Origin: Sinomonas sp. ASV322
GTDB lineage: Bacteria > Actinomycetota > Actinomycetes > Actinomycetales > Micrococcaceae
Reading direction: 5' to 3'
Length of the DNA: 64,000 nt
Assembly: GCF_030908245.1 (NCBI RefSeq)
Contig: NZ_JAVFJJ010000006.1
Span: 1 to 64,000, forward strand
In this document: in pieces, positions 39,446-48,507 of the stretch
How positions within the stretch are numbered: position 1 is the stretch's first letter
How the letters are laid out: the number at the start of each line of letters is the position of its first letter
Translations under genes and position numbers: made by a program
The notes under the pieces: generated by a model
Told to the model about the DNA's origin: nothing
The model's database searches: none
Seen by the model: only the letters and a program-made list of their open reading frames with translations

Positions 39446-39832
39446 CTACTTCGCGGCGACCGGAGCGTTGACGTCCGACGGGAGGGCCTTCTTGGCGACC
39501 TCGACGAGTGCCGCGAACGCAGCAGCGTCGGAGACGGCGAGCTCGGCGAGCATGCGGCGGTCGACCTCGACCTCGGCGGCCTTGAGGCCCTGGATGAGGC
39601 GGTTGTAGGTCAGGCCGTTCGCACGGGCTGCAGCGTTGATGCGCTGGATCCAGAGACGGCGGAAGTCGCCCTTGCGCTTGTGGCGGTCCTGGTAGCTGTA
39701 GACGAACGAGTGGAGCAGCTGCTCCTTCGCCTTGCGGTAGAGACGCGAGCGCTGGCCCCGGTAGCCGGACGCGCGGTCAAGGACGGTGCGGCGCTTCTTG
39801 TGGGCGTTGACCGCCCGCTTCACACGTGCCAT
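39446..39832 (-). CDS. rplT: 50S ribosomal protein L20
   Basis: This 128-residue L20 starts [21 protein letters not shown] and contains the RNA-binding signature [22 protein letters not shown]20 is an early 23S assembly protein. It has a slightly longer Ala-rich C-terminus than E. coli L20. It is the third gene of infC-rpmI-rplT, 37 bp after rpmI, and is followed by a strong terminator hairpin. Confidence 0.99.
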   Translation of the reverse strand: MARVKRAVNAHKKRRTVLDRASGYRGQRSRLYRKAKEQLLHSFVYSYQDRHKRKGDFRRLWIQRINAAARANGLTYNRLIQGLKAAEVEVDRRMLAELAVSDAAAFAALVEVAKKALPSDVNAPVAAK

Positions 39833-39869
39833 GTGTGTACTCCTTCAAAAATCCTGGCTGGGAACTGAC

Positions 39870-40064
39870 TCAGATGCCGAGCATCCGCTTGATGACCTTG
39901 GCGTCACCCGTCGCCACGATCTTGTCCGCGTGGAGGCGGCGCGTGAGCGTGGTCGGCTTGTGCTCAAGGTAGTGGCGGCGGTTAGCCTGCTGCCGCTTGA
40001 GCTTGCCCGAGCCAGTCAGCTTGAAGCGCTTCTTGGCGCCACTGTGGGTCTTCATCTTCGGCAT
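39870..40064 (-). CDS. rpmI: 50S ribosomal protein L35
   Basis: This is a 64-residue, highly basic L35 ([20 protein letters not shown], then the HYLEHKP segment). It is located between infC and rplT, the universal order. A purine-rich SD (AAGGAGATCGG on the minus strand) lies just upstream of the ATG. Confidence 0.99.
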   Translation of the reverse strand: MPKMKTHSGAKKRFKLTGSGKLKRQQANRRHYLEHKPTTLTRRLHADKIVATGDAKVIKRMLGI

Positions 40065-40190
40065 AGGAACCGATCTCCTTCGCTTCCCGCGGCACGAGGC
40101 CGCGGCTTCTCTGGCGGACCGCTTTCGCGGGCCGACTCGTGGTACCGCTGGCCGCTGACGACCTCATCGGTCTTCAGCGGCCCCGGTGGG

Positions 40191-41339
40191 CTAGCTGCCC
40201 CGGCGGCCGGACGGCCGAGGGGCTGATGGCTTGGGCGCCGAGGGCCGAGGGGCACCCGGCTTCGGGGCCTGCGGGCGCGGCGCCGACGGCTTGGGAGCAG
40301 CCGGCTTCGTCGCCTCGCCGGGCTTGGGGGCCTGGGGACGCGGCGCAGGCTTCACGGTGGCCGACTCCGCGGCCGGCTGCTTCTGGGCGGCCGGTTGCTT
40401 CGGGGCGACCGGCTGCTTCGGGGCGACCTGCTGCTTCGGGGCGACCTGCTTCGGAGCCGGCTGCTCCGCGACAGGCCGCTCTTGGGCGGGCTGCTCTTCA
40501 GAGGGCTGCTCTTCAGAGGGCTGCTCTTCGGAGGGCTGCTCTTCGGCGGGCGCGGGCGCCGCCTCGGGAGCCTCCAGTTCCTCCGCGATCTCGGTCACTT
40601 CCGCAACCTCGGGAGTCTCCAAGACCTCAACGGCCTCGAGCATGCCCTCGGCGTCCGCGACCTCGTCGGCCTCGGCTGCGGCCAGCAGAAGCTCAGCGGG
40701 CAGCGCATCGCCAAGCGACTGCGTCATGGGCGCCTTGTCGGCTGTGATGCCGGCAGCCTTGGCCGCCTCAGCCTTGGCCTTGTCAGCCGCACGCTGGGCA
40801 GCGCGACGAGCCTCCGCCTTGGCCTCGGCCTTGTTCTTGAGCGGGCCGATCACCATGACCATGTTGCGCCCATCGATGCGCGGAGCGGACTCGACCGCGC
40901 CGACCTCGGCGACGTCGTCCGCGAAGCGCTGGAGCAGGCGGATGCCCATCTCCGGACGCTGCTGCTCGCGACCGCGGAACTGGATCATGGCCTTGACCTT
41001 GTCCCCGGCGCCGAGGAAGCGGAGCGCGTGGCCCTTCTTCGTCTCGTAGTCGTGGGTATCGATCTTGAGCCGGAACCGGATCTCCTTGAGAACCGTGTTC
41101 GTCTGGTTCTTGCGCGCCTCACGGGCCTTGACCGCGGCCTCGTACTTGTACTTGCCGAAGTCCATCAGCTTGCACACCGGCGGCTTGGCCTGGGGTGCTA
41201 CTTCAACGAGATCGAGGTCTGCCTCCGCGGCAAGACGCAACGCATCCTCGATGCGCACAATGCCGACCTGCTCGCCTGCAGGCCCGACGAGGCGCACCTC
41301 GGGAACGCGGATTCGCTCATTGATGCGTGGATCGCTAAT
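40191..41339 (-). CDS. infC: Translation initiation factor IF-3 with long repetitive C-terminal tail, AUU start
   Basis: IF-3 binds the 30S subunit, prevents 50S joining and checks start codons. The N-domain ([20 protein letters not shown]) and C-domain ([18 protein letters not shown]) end near residue 190. The protein then continues for about 190 more residues of low complexity: an Ala/Glu-rich part, four EEQPS units, PKQPVA-type units and a Pro/Lys/Ser-rich basic end (APRPSAPKP). Typical IF-3 is about 180-220 residues. The start is ATT at 41339: GAGGAG lies 7 nt upstream, and the conserved N-terminus follows directly. AUU starts underlie IF-3 autoregulation in E. coli. The leader carries a hairpin at 41385-41414. 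Confidence 0.93.
   Translation of the reverse strand: MSDPRINERIRVPEVRLVGPAGEQVGIVRIEDALRLAAEADLDLVEVAPQAKPPVCKLMDFGKYKYEAAVKAREARKNQTNTVLKEIRFRLKIDTHDYETKKGHALRFLGAGDKVKAMIQFRGREQQRPEMGIRLLQRFADDVAEVGAVESAPRIDGRNMVMVIGPLKNKAEAKAEARRAAQRAADKAKAEAAKAAGITADKAPMTQSLGDALPAELLLAAAEADEVADAEGMLEAVEVLETPEVAEVTEIAEELEAPEAAPAPAEEQPSEEQPSEEQPSEEQPAQERPVAEQPAPKQVAPKQQVAPKQPVAPKQPAAQKQPAAESATVKPAPRPQAPKPGEATKPAAPKPSAPRPQAPKPGAPRPSAPKPSAPRPSGRRGS
40489..40548 (-). repeat. 15-bp tandem repeats in the infC tail
   Basis: Four 15-bp units (plus-strand GGCTGCTCTTCAGAG or GGAG variants; 40489-40503, 40504-40518, 40519-40533, 40534-40548) encode EEQPS-type pentapeptides in the C-terminal extension of IF-3. A second set of CTTCGGGGCGACC-containing units follows nearby at about 40393-40452 and encodes PKQ-type repeats. 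Confidence 0.9.
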
Positions 41340-41551
41340 GTTCAAGCTCCTCAAGTAGTCAAGGACTGGCCCGGCAACGAGGAAGGCCCCCGATTGCCGG
41401 CGCAATCGGAGGCCTCAGAAGGTGCGCGCCGTCGGGGGCGCGGTGCCCTGCCATGGTGGTTTCCGTGGCGAGCCAACCTGAGTACCCGGCAGCAATGCGA
41501 TACGCACGCCGACGCGGGTGGGAGAAATCTCCGCTTGCAAACTGTCAATCA
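41340..41551 (-). promoter_or_regulatory. infC leader with attenuator-like hairpin
   Basis: The long leader runs from a candidate -10 TATACT (41552-41557, minus) to the ATT start. It contains a stem of 12 pairs (GGCCTCCGATTG / CAATCGGGGGCC, one U-G pair, 6-nt loop) at 41385-41414, followed by TTCCTCGTT. That could be a transcription attenuator or an L20/IF-3-responsive structure. No leader peptide was identified. Evidence is structural only. Confidence 0.5.
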
Positions 41552-41641
41552 AGTATACAGGGTCCCCTGCCCACGACTGACCACCGTGGGTGGACACGCT
41601 GAAATAACGACATCCAGTCGGTCTGTGCCAAGCTTATCAGC

Positions 41642-42034
41642 ATGACCCCGACTGATCAGAGCTCCACTTCCGACGACCAGCTGAGCCAGGACAGCCGTGC
41701 CGATGTGGGCACCCAGGTACGCGACATCGCCGAAGTGCCGGCGGTCGAGGTGATCACGACGACGGCGGTGCACCTCATGAGTGCCGCAGCGGTCAAGGTG
41801 GGGCTCGCTGAAGGACCCGAAGGCGAGGCCCTCAAGGATCTCGACGAGGCGCGCAAGCTCATCACGGCACTGGCCGGACTCGTGACGGCTGCCGCTCCCG
41901 AAATCGGCTCGCAGCACGCGGCGCCCCTGCGGGACGGCCTTCGGTCCCTTCAGCTCGCCTTCCGGGAGTCGTCCCTCATCCCGGACGAGCCCGGCAAGGG
42001 CCCCGGCGAGAAGTACACCGGCCCCGTCAACTGA
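41642..42034 (+). CDS. DUF1844 domain protein
   Basis: This 130-residue acidic protein has the DUF1844 helical core (about 33-105): VITTTAVHLMSAAAVKVGLAEG, then LDEARKLITALAGLVTAAAPEIG and LRDGLRSLQLAFRE. The family is found widely in actinobacteria next to infC; its function is unknown. It diverges from the infC operon, and the two promoters share the 41552-41641 gap. Its last codons (GTCAACTGA) form part of a 25-bp direct duplication. Confidence 0.9.
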   Translation: MTPTDQSSTSDDQLSQDSRADVGTQVRDIAEVPAVEVITTTAVHLMSAAAVKVGLAEGPEGEALKDLDEARKLITALAGLVTAAAPEIGSQHAAPLRDGLRSLQLAFRESSLIPDEPGKGPGEKYTGPVN

Positions 42035-42075
42035 CGGCGCCGCCATCGAAGTCAACTGACGGCACCGCCGTCGAA
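42026..42075. repeat. 25-bp tandem duplication at the DUF1844 stop codon
   Basis: GTCAACTGACGGCGCCGCCA followed by TCGAA (42026-42050) is repeated at 42051-42075 with two substitutions. The first copy contains the DUF1844 stop codon. A related segment occurs inverted at about 42090-42120 at the 3' end of the convergent MFS gene. Confidence 0.85.
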
Positions 42076-42087
42076 CGGCGGGGCGGG

Positions 42088-43410
42088 CTAGTTGACGGCT
42101 GCGCGGCGCCGCCGTCGAACGGCCTGCGCAACGAGCCCCGCGACGCAGAGCAGCACCCCCAGCGCACCAATCCCCGCGAATCCGGCCCAGGGCCCCGCCG
42201 TGTCGATCATGACGCCCGTGAGGGGCGAGCCGAGCGCGGTACCCGCCGTGAGCGCCGAGCCGTACCAGCCCATCGCCTCGCCGCGCTTGCCCTCGTCGAC
42301 GAGCGCTGCGATGGCCTCGGACGCTGCCGAGAGCGTCGGCGCGCAGAGGAGACCCCCCGGGATGGAGAGCAGGCTCAGGCTCCAGACGTCGCTCGCGAAG
42401 CCCATCGGGATGGTGAGCGCGGCCATGGCAAGGAGCAGCACGAGGGGCGGAATGCGCCGCGTCATCGCGCCGTAGATGAGGCCGCCCACAAGCGACGCAA
42501 GGCACCACGCGAGGAACACGAAGCCAAGCTCCTGGCCCTGGCCGTGGCCGCGCAGCACAGCAACGATCCCGACATCCGTGCCGGAGAGCACGATGCCCGA
42601 GCCGGCGGCGACCACGAGAACGACGACGACCGACACCGTGAGCCATGCGAACCCGCGGCGCAGGCCGCGCGGCGCGCGCCGAAGCAGTCGCCGGAGCCCC
42701 GACGCCCCGTCCGCCTGGCCGGCCGCGACCTCGGCGGGTGCCGCGCTCTCGGCCGATTCGAGAGACGACGCCACGTCGTCGTCCTCGTCCGCGGCGAAAC
42801 CGTCCCTGGCTTGGGCGGCCCCGACCCGATCGGAACGCGTCGGCGGGTTGAACCAGACGAGTGCGAGACCCGCGAGGGCGGCGGAAATTCCGACGCCCGT
42901 GAGGCCGACGACGGTCGAGAGCTGCACGGCGACGAGGGCCGCCAGGGCCGGGCCCACCATGAACGTGATCTCGGTGCAGATCGAATCGAGGGCGAACGCC
43001 GTGCGGCGTTCCGCGGACGCGGTCATGGCACCGAGCGACTGCCGGACGACGGAGAAAATCGGCAGCGAGAACACCCCGCCCACGAGCGCGGCCGCGAGAA
43101 GGCCCGGGTAGCCGAGGTGCGGCGCCACTGACCACACAACCGCTTCGGCGATGATCGAGGGGATGAGCGCGATCCGAAGTCCCACGGTATCGACGCGCCG
43201 GCCGCGCCACGGCGCCCCGACGGCGATTCCGATCGTGAGGAGCGCCGCGACAGTTCCCGCCGCGCCGTAGCCGAGGCCGAGGGTCTGCACGACGTGGAGC
43301 GTGAGAAGGACGCCCGCTGCCGAATGCGGAAGCCTCGCCACCATCGCGACGAGGAGCAGATTCCGCACCGGTCGGCGTCGCCACAGCCGCCTGTACAGGC
43401 CGAAGTCCAT
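42088..43410 (-). CDS. MFS transporter
   Basis: The 440-residue protein has about 12 helices and the MFS pattern with a large polar central loop (about 195-250, with an acidic DEDDD segment and an Arg-rich stretch) between the two halves. The region AALVDEGKRGEAMGWYGSALTAGTALGSPL matches helix 10-11 of efflux-type MFS proteins. The substrate is unknown. The ATG at 43410 has GGGGGG as a possible SD; longer in-frame upstream sequence is made of translated 16-bp repeats and is unlikely to be protein. It converges with DUF1844 and follows the tandem repeat at 43429-43492. Confidence 0.82.
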   Translation of the reverse strand: MDFGLYRRLWRRRPVRNLLLVAMVARLPHSAAGVLLTLHVVQTLGLGYGAAGTVAALLTIGIAVGAPWRGRRVDTVGLRIALIPSIIAEAVVWSVAPHLGYPGLLAAALVGGVFSLPIFSVVRQSLGAMTASAERRTAFALDSICTEITFMVGPALAALVAVQLSTVVGLTGVGISAALAGLALVWFNPPTRSDRVGAAQARDGFAADEDDDVASSLESAESAAPAEVAAGQADGASGLRRLLRRAPRGLRRGFAWLTVSVVVVLVVAAGSGIVLSGTDVGIVAVLRGHGQGQELGFVFLAWCLASLVGGLIYGAMTRRIPPLVLLLAMAALTIPMGFASDVWSLSLLSIPGGLLCAPTLSAASEAIAALVDEGKRGEAMGWYGSALTAGTALGSPLTGVMIDTAGPWAGFAGIGALGVLLCVAGLVAQAVRRRRRAAVN

Positions 43411-43428
43411 TGATCCCCCCCTTTTTCT

Positions 43429-43492
43429 CACCCACCCCGCCGCCCACCCACCCCGCCGCCCACCCACCCCGCCGCCCACCCACCCCGCCACC
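43429..43492 (-). repeat. Four 16-bp G-rich tandem repeats in the MFS leader
   Basis: CACCCACCCCGCCGCC (plus strand) occurs four times without gaps (43429-43444, 43445-43460, 43461-43476, 43477-43492, the last with one change). On the transcribed minus strand this gives regular GGGG-T-GGG runs just 20 bp before the start codon, able in principle to form a G-quadruplex in DNA or RNA. A 16-bp unit is not frame-neutral, supporting a noncoding role. Confidence 0.93.
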
Positions 43493-43526
43493 CACGCGCT
43501 AGACAAAGCCGGTGGGCTCAGGCGGG

Positions 43527-44396
43527 TCAGATCCCGGCGGCGCGGAGGGAGATCTCGATCGAGTCCACGGCCTCCGCGAAACGCTCGCTAGCGGCAAGTC
43601 GGCCGTTCAGCTCTGTCACGATGCCACGCACGGCGTCGGCAGGCAAACCGGGCTCAAGCTCGAGCACGATCCGCAACTCTGGCCCGGCTCCTCCCCCGGC
43701 CAGAATGCGCCCCGAGCGATCGCGGGTTGGGACGCCCTTGCCTGGTTCGAGCCGGGCCGCGCGGATCGGAGCGATGTCCGCGATGGCCGCTCCGACGACG
43801 CCAGCCAGAGCCTCATCCTTGTACGACGGCGTCCACGGCTTCTGCTGCGCAAGCGCCCAGACCGCGGGGCGGCGCAGCACGAACGTCACCTCGGCGCCCG
43901 GATCGACGACGATGAGCTCGGCGCCCTCGGAGACGGCGGAGAGCGCCGCGCGCGGAGCGAACACCGCGACCGGCCGGGCCTCCGCATGCCATGCCTCGAG
44001 CCGAGCGACGGACGTGAAGGCCGGGAGGGCCTTGCGTCCGTCTGGGGCGCTCAGTGTCACGAGCGCCATGTCGGCTTCCTTGTCCTCGGCGAAGCCGTGG
44101 GCGCCGAGGCCCCCCTCGGCGAGCGAAGCCACAACGGGGACAAAGACGCGCGCCGTGGCGAGGGCCTCCACGACGGCCTCTTCGGGCCCGCCCGTCGCGA
44201 GTGCCGCGATGGCGGCCTCGACGCCCGGGTCGGCGGCGCCGTCGTCCGCGTCGAAGCGGTGCAGGGGGTTCCCCGCTCCGCCAAGGTCGCGCCCGGCCCA
44301 TGGCCGACCTGCCGAGTCGGTCGCCTCGCCGGCCCGCGCGAGCGCGGCGGCGATGTGCCCCGGGAGGTGGCGCTCCGGCTGGCTTTGCGAGTTCAC
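43527..44396 (-). CDS. SseB family protein
   Basis: This 289-residue protein has two SseB-like segments: one near 80-160 (VFVPVVASLAEGG, then ALPAFTSVARLEAW, typical of the SseB N-terminal domain) and a C-terminal part ending ERFAEAVDSIEISLRAAGI. SseB-like proteins are found in many actinobacteria beside hisA; their molecular role is unclear. The GTG start at 44396 directly follows the hisA stop with a 1-bp gap, so it is the last gene of this his cluster. Confidence 0.82.
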   Translation of the reverse strand: MNSQSQPERHLPGHIAAALARAGEATDSAGRPWAGRDLGGAGNPLHRFDADDGAADPGVEAAIAALATGGPEEAVVEALATARVFVPVVASLAEGGLGAHGFAEDKEADMALVTLSAPDGRKALPAFTSVARLEAWHAEARPVAVFAPRAALSAVSEGAELIVVDPGAEVTFVLRRPAVWALAQQKPWTPSYKDEALAGVVGAAIADIAPIRAARLEPGKGVPTRDRSGRILAGGGAGPELRIVLELEPGLPADAVRGIVTELNGRLAASERFAEAVDSIEISLRAAGI

Positions 44397-44397
44397 G

Positions 44398-45138
44398 TCA
44401 GCGGCGGCCGGCGACGTCGAGCGCCTCTGGGAGTGTGAACTTGCCCGCGTAGAGCGCCTTGCCGACGATCGCACCCTCGACGCCGAGCGGGACGAGCTCG
44501 CGCAGCACCCGCAGGTCGTCGAGGCTCGAGATGCCGCCAGAGGCCACGACGGGCTTGTCGGTGCGCTCGCACATCTGCTTGAGGAGCTCGACATTCGGGC
44601 CGCGGAGCGTGCCGTCCTTCGTCACGTCCGTCACGACGTAGCGGGCGCAGCCAGCGTCCTCGAGGCGCGCGAGGACCTCCCAGAGATCGCCGCCCTCCTT
44701 GGTCCAGCCGCGGGCGGCAAGCGTCGTTCCGCGCACGTCGAGGCCGACAGCGATCTTGTCGCCATAGCGCTCGATCGCACGCGCGGTCCACTCCGGATCC
44801 TCGAGCGCCGCGGTGCCGAGGTTGACGCGGGCAGCGCCGAGTTCGAGCGCGGCGTCGAGCGATGCGTCGTCGCGGATTCCGCCGGACAGCTCGACCTTGA
44901 TGGTGAGCTGGCGCACAACGTCGGCGAGCAGCTCGCGATTGCTGCCGCGTCCAAACGCCGCGTCGAGGTCCACGAGATGGACCCACTCGGCGCCGGCGTT
45001 CTGCCACGCGAGCGCAGCCTCGAGCGGTGCGCCGTAGCTCGTCTCGCTCCCCGCCTCGCCCTGGACCAAGCGGACGGCCTGCCCATCGGCGACGTCGACG
45101 GCGGGCAGGAGCTCGAGGATAGGCTCCCCAGCGGTCAT
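44398..45138 (-). CDS. hisA: ProFAR isomerase, probably bifunctional HisA/TrpF (PriA)
   Basis: This 246-residue (beta-alpha)8 barrel isomerises ProFAR in histidine synthesis. Actinobacterial PriA also performs the TrpF reaction of tryptophan synthesis. The phosphate-binding motifs ELSGGIRDD and [13 protein letters not shown], and the catalytic Asp regions [13 protein letters not shown] and TDVTKDGT, are present. The dual role is inferred from taxon. SD AAGGAGATC precedes the ATG. It lies downstream of a 51-residue membrane-protein gene. Confidence 0.95.
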   Translation of the reverse strand: MTAGEPILELLPAVDVADGQAVRLVQGEAGSETSYGAPLEAALAWQNAGAEWVHLVDLDAAFGRGSNRELLADVVRQLTIKVELSGGIRDDASLDAALELGAARVNLGTAALEDPEWTARAIERYGDKIAVGLDVRGTTLAARGWTKEGGDLWEVLARLEDAGCARYVVTDVTKDGTLRGPNVELLKQMCERTDKPVVASGGISSLDDLRVLRELVPLGVEGAIVGKALYAGKFTLPEALDVAGRR

Positions 45139-45158
45139 AGATGATCTCCTTGCGGTGC

Positions 45159-45192
45159 GATGTGCTGTGCGAATTGATGTGCTGTGCGAATT
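45159..45192. repeat. 17-bp perfect tandem duplication upstream of hisA
   Basis: GATGTGCTGTGCGAATT occurs twice head to tail (45159-45175 and 45176-45192) in the 69-bp gap between the small membrane-protein gene and hisA. The unit is less GC-rich than its surroundings. Confidence 0.93.
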
Positions 45193-45207
45193 ACTGTGCG
45201 CCGGCCG

Positions 45208-45363
45208 TCAGGCCGACAAGGTCAACAAATAGGCCGCGACCAGAGCGGCGGCCGCGAGGATGCCGAACGAGATCCACGTCCAGTTCGGCAGCCTCTGCTT
45301 GCGGAACGAGACGACCCCGCCCACGAGCAGGCCGGCGAGGCCGAACAGCAGGACGGACCACAT
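45208..45363 (-). CDS. 51-residue membrane protein between hisH and hisA
   Basis: This short gene starts immediately after the hisH stop codon (TAGATG). The product begins MWSVLLFGLAGLLVGGVVSF, continues with a basic-aromatic loop (RKQRLPNWTW) and has a second helix ending LVAAYLLTLSA, so it is a two-helix membrane hairpin. Translational coupling to hisH and the clean hydrophobic pattern support a real gene. I do not know its function; a small membrane protein at this place occurs in related genomes as far as I recall. Confidence 0.7.
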   Translation of the reverse strand: MWSVLLFGLAGLLVGGVVSFRKQRLPNWTWISFGILAAAALVAAYLLTLSA

Positions 45364-46098
45364 CTAGCGGGAGGTCTTCGGCTTGAGCGAAGCGACCCAG
45401 TTCCGGAGGAGCCGCGCTCCCGCGTCACCGGACTTCTCAGGATGGAACTGCGTCGCGCACAGCGGACCGTTTTCGACCGCGGCGACGAACGGTGCCCCGT
45501 GCTCGGACCACGTGACGAGCGGCGCCGCCATGCGCGGCTGGCTCACGTCGAACTCCCACTCCTGGACGCCGTACGAATGCACGAAGTAGAACCGCTCATC
45601 CTCGATGCCCTCAAACAGCTTCGACCCCTCGGCGACCTTCACGGTGTTCCACCCCATGTGGGGCACCACCGGCGCCGGCAGGAGCTCGACCGTTCCGGGC
45701 CACTCGCCCAGGCCCTCCGACTCGACACCGTGCTCGACGCCACGTTCGAACATCACCTGGAGTCCCACGCAGATCGCGAGCACCGGGCGGCCCCCGGCCA
45801 CGCGGCGCCCGATGATGCGCAGCCCGTCCACTGACTTGAGCTCGTCCATGACGGTCGCGAAAGCGCCCACGCCGGGCACCACGAGCCCGTCCGCATTGAG
45901 CGCGTCTTCCGGCTTCGCGCTGAGCGTCACGGCGGCGCCGGCCCGTTCGAGCGCGCGCACCGCCGAGCGCACGTTGCCCGAGCCGTAATCGAGCACGACG
46001 ACGGTGGGTCGCCCCTCCGGATCCGGCGCCGGCCCGCCGAGATTGCGCGCGTCCACCGCCACGCCGTCACGCGGCTGAGGCGTGGCGGGCTCGCTCAC
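45364..46098 (-). CDS. hisH: Imidazole glycerol phosphate synthase, glutamine amidotransferase subunit
   Basis: This 244-residue class I amidotransferase supplies ammonia to HisF. The catalytic triad is visible: Cys in [12 protein letters not shown], His in [11 protein letters not shown] and the following Glu. The oxyanion region is PGVGAF. The N-terminal ~30 residues are a Pro/Arg/Asp-rich extension before [10 protein letters not shown]. HisF itself is not in this window. It overlaps hisB by ATGA at 46095-46098. Confidence 0.96.
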   Translation of the reverse strand: MSEPATPQPRDGVAVDARNLGGPAPDPEGRPTVVVLDYGSGNVRSAVRALERAGAAVTLSAKPEDALNADGLVVPGVGAFATVMDELKSVDGLRIIGRRVAGGRPVLAICVGLQVMFERGVEHGVESEGLGEWPGTVELLPAPVVPHMGWNTVKVAEGSKLFEGIEDERFYFVHSYGVQEWEFDVSQPRMAAPLVTWSEHGAPFVAAVENGPLCATQFHPEKSGDAGARLLRNWVASLKPKTSR

Positions 46099-46727
46099 AG
46101 CGCGCCCTTCGTCGACGGGATCGCGTCGCCGATGCGCGGATCGGCTTCGACGGCCGCCCGCAGGGCACGGGCGAACGCCTTGAACTGCGCCTCGACGATG
46201 TGGTGGGGATCGCGCCCCGCGAGAACCGTCATGTGGAGGCAGATCCCGGCGTGCAGCGTGATCGCCTCGAACACGTGCCGCGTGAGGGAGCCCGTGAAGT
46301 GGCCGCCGATGAGGTGGTATTCCTGTCCCGCGGGCTCGCCCGAGTGCACGAGGTACGGACGGCCGGACACGTCGACGACGGCGTTCGCGAGGGCTTCGTC
46401 GAGCGGGATGGTGGCCTCACCGTAGCGGCGGATGCCCGCCTTCGTCCCGAGGGCCTGCTTGAGCACCTCGCCGAACGTGATCGCGATGTCCTCGACGGTG
46501 TGGTGGACGTCGATGTGGGTGTCCCCCGTCGCCTTGACCGTGAGGTCGATGAGCGAGTGCTTCGCGAGCGCCGTGAGCATGTGGTCGTAGAACGGGACGC
46601 TGCTGGAGATGTCGGACCGGCCCGTGCCGTCGAGGTTGATCTCAACGAGGACGGAGGACTCGGACGTCGTGCGCTCCATCCGCGCGGTGCGCGACAGGCG
46701 CTGCGCGGTCTGCAGCTCGATGCTCAT
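46095..46727 (-). CDS. hisB: Imidazoleglycerol-phosphate dehydratase
   Basis: This 210-residue monofunctional IGPD has Mn-binding His motifs: [23 protein letters not shown] and [21 protein letters not shown] (split across the second repeat). It catalyses dehydration of IGP. The start at 46727 gives [14 protein letters not shown]. It is preceded 74 bp upstream by hisC and coupled to hisH. Confidence 0.97.
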   Translation of the reverse strand: MSIELQTAQRLSRTARMERTTSESSVLVEINLDGTGRSDISSSVPFYDHMLTALAKHSLIDLTVKATGDTHIDVHHTVEDIAITFGEVLKQALGTKAGIRRYGEATIPLDEALANAVVDVSGRPYLVHSGEPAGQEYHLIGGHFTGSLTRHVFEAITLHAGICLHMTVLAGRDPHHIVEAQFKAFARALRAAVEADPRIGDAIPSTKGAL

Positions 46728-46801
46728 GGATGTATGCCCTTCATTCGAGGCGATCGCTGGGGATGAACCTATTCTAGGTGGGCGTTCCAGATGGGCGCGG
46801 C

Positions 46802-47959
46802 CTAAGACTCGTCGGCGAGGAGCTCCTCGAGCCGCGTGAGGAACGCCGTCGTCTCGAGTTCGGTGCCCGCCGTCACCCGCAGGCTTCCAGGGATGCCGAC
46901 GTCCCGTACGAGGATGCCGGCCTCAAGAAGGCCGCGCCAGATGCGCCGCGGATCGCGGAGTCCCGTGAAGAACACGAAGTTCGAATCCGACGACGCCGGC
47001 TCGAGCCCGAGGCGATCGAGTTCTTTGACGATCCTGTCGCGCTGGTGCTTGATCTCCTCGACCTCGGACATGAGCGACGCACGGTGCCTGAGCGCGGCCA
47101 GGGCCGTCGCCTGCGTGACCGCCGAGAGGTGGTACGGAAGGCGCACGAGCCGCAGCGCGTCGATGACCTCGGGCGCGGCCGCAAGGTAACCGAGGCGCGC
47201 CCCCGCAAGGGCGAAGGCCTTGCTCATCGTGCGTGTCACGACAAGGCGCGGGCGGCCCGGGAGGAGAGTGAGCGCGCTCTCGGTGCCGAGCTGGGCAAAC
47301 TCGGCGTACGCCTCGTCGACGATCACGATGGCCTGGCTCGCCTCCCCCGCCTCGTACACGGCTTCGACGACGTCGAGTCCGAGGGCCGTCCCGGTCGGAT
47401 TGTTCGGCGAGCAGAGGAAGACGAGATTGGGAGCGAGATCGCGCACCTGGCGCGCGGCGGATTCGGCATCGAGCGAGTAGTCTCCGGCGCGCACGCCTTT
47501 GAGGTAGGCCGTGCCGGTTCCCGCGGCGAGCAGCGGATACATCGAGTACGTCGGAGGAAAGCCCATCGCCGTACGACCGGGGCCGCCGAACGCCTGGAGA
47601 AGCTGCTGGAGCACTTCGTTCGAGCCGTTCGCGGCCCACAGCTGCTCGGCGGCAAGCCCATGCCCGAGGTACTCGGCAAGGGCCTCGCGCAGCTCCGTGA
47701 ACTCACGGTCCGGATAGCGGTTGAGCCCTCCCACGGCCTCGCGAACCGCCTCCGTGATCGCCTCCTGGACGTCGGCGGGGACGCCGTAGGTATTCTCGTT
47801 GACGTTGAGCATGATCGGCACATCGAGCTGAGGCGCGCCGTAGGGGTGCTGTCCACGCAGATCGTCACGGAGCGGAAGGCGGGCGAGGCGCTCCTCCGGA
47901 GTGAGATCGTCCGGCTGCACGAGACCGGACGCAGGTTGTTGGACAGTCTGCTCGTTCAC
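46802..47959 (-). CDS. hisC: Histidinol-phosphate aminotransferase
   Basis: This 385-residue PLP class I/II aminotransferase carries the PLP Lys in [18 protein letters not shown] (near 240-257). The NLNENTYG-like motif [12 protein letters not shown] and [11 protein letters not shown] are present. It is the first gene of the his cluster here, on the minus strand; hisD is absent from the window. The LysM gene lies 38 bp upstream on the same strand. Confidence 0.96.
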   Translation of the reverse strand: MNEQTVQQPASGLVQPDDLTPEERLARLPLRDDLRGQHPYGAPQLDVPIMLNVNENTYGVPADVQEAITEAVREAVGGLNRYPDREFTELREALAEYLGHGLAAEQLWAANGSNEVLQQLLQAFGGPGRTAMGFPPTYSMYPLLAAGTGTAYLKGVRAGDYSLDAESAARQVRDLAPNLVFLCSPNNPTGTALGLDVVEAVYEAGEASQAIVIVDEAYAEFAQLGTESALTLLPGRPRLVVTRTMSKAFALAGARLGYLAAAPEVIDALRLVRLPYHLSAVTQATALAALRHRASLMSEVEEIKHQRDRIVKELDRLGLEPASSDSNFVFFTGLRDPRRIWRGLLEAGILVRDVGIPGSLRVTAGTELETTAFLTRLEELLADES

Positions 47960-47997
47960 CGGTCCAGCCTACGCCCGCTATGGGCGGCGCCCCGCAT

Positions 47998-48417
47998 TCA
48001 TGACTTGGGCACCATGAGCTGCTGGCCCGGCTGCACCCGGGTCGAATCGAGCCCATTGAGGTCGACAATCTCGCTGATGACCACCCGGGGATCGCGGTCC
48101 GGAGCGTACTGCGCCGCGACCGACCAGAGCGACTGTCCCTGCTGCACGGTCACCTGGACCGCGTCGATGCGTGCGGGCGCCGTATCCCCCGCGTGGGCCG
48201 GCGACATGAACGCCGCAAGGCCCACGAGAAGGAGCACCGAGACAATGAACATCGGCATCGCGATGAGCACGAAGCGGCCCCGCCGCGTCAGGCGCAGCTT
48301 GGACTGCGCACCCGCGCGCCGCGCAGGCTCCTCATACGCTTCGGCCCGCTCCCCCAACAGGGCATCTAGCAGGCTCACGGGCTCTCCTCCGAGCGGTGCT
48401 GCGAATGCGTGTGCCAC
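47998..48417 (-). CDS. LysM-domain membrane-anchored protein under LexA control
   Basis: This 139-residue protein has a cytoplasmic basic N-terminus, a single membrane segment (about 57-80, [20 protein letters not shown], ending SPAHA) and a C-terminal LysM domain ([21 protein letters not shown] to [18 protein letters not shown]) that would bind peptidoglycan. GTG at 48417 was chosen because AGGAGGAAGAACC lies directly in front. A LexA box lies 25 bp upstream. In mycobacteria and corynebacteria the gene divergent from lexA often encodes a LysM cell-division suppressor (YneA/DivS/ChiZ type). An SOS division-inhibitor role is likely but inferred. Confidence 0.88.
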   Translation of the reverse strand: MAHAFAAPLGGEPVSLLDALLGERAEAYEEPARRAGAQSKLRLTRRGRFVLIAMPMFIVSVLLLVGLAAFMSPAHAGDTAPARIDAVQVTVQQGQSLWSVAAQYAPDRDPRVVISEIVDLNGLDSTRVQPGQQLMVPKS

Positions 48418-48441
48418 GGTTCTTCCTCCTGAGCAATTCGT

Positions 48442-48457
48442 TCGAATGTGTCTTCGA
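48442..48457. promoter_or_regulatory. LexA box before the LysM gene
   Basis: TCGAATGTGTCTTCGA is a 16-bp palindrome-like match to TCGAAC-N4-GTTCGA with two mismatches, 25 bp from the LysM start codon. The same intergenic region holds a second box nearer lexA. Confidence 0.75.
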
Positions 48458-48507
48458 ATCACCTAGGAACTTTTTAGCACCTCTCAACGAATCGTGTCCA
48501 GACTCGA

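Noticed and set aside
40489-40548. Repeats in infC as an assembly or sequencing artefact
   Set aside because: Units differ by substitutions, keep the frame and continue into other repeat types, so they look genuine.
43411-43506. MFS protein start upstream at 43506
   Set aside because: The extra residues are translated 16-bp repeats with no conservation, and the SD-like G-run and MFS helix 1 fit a start at 43410.
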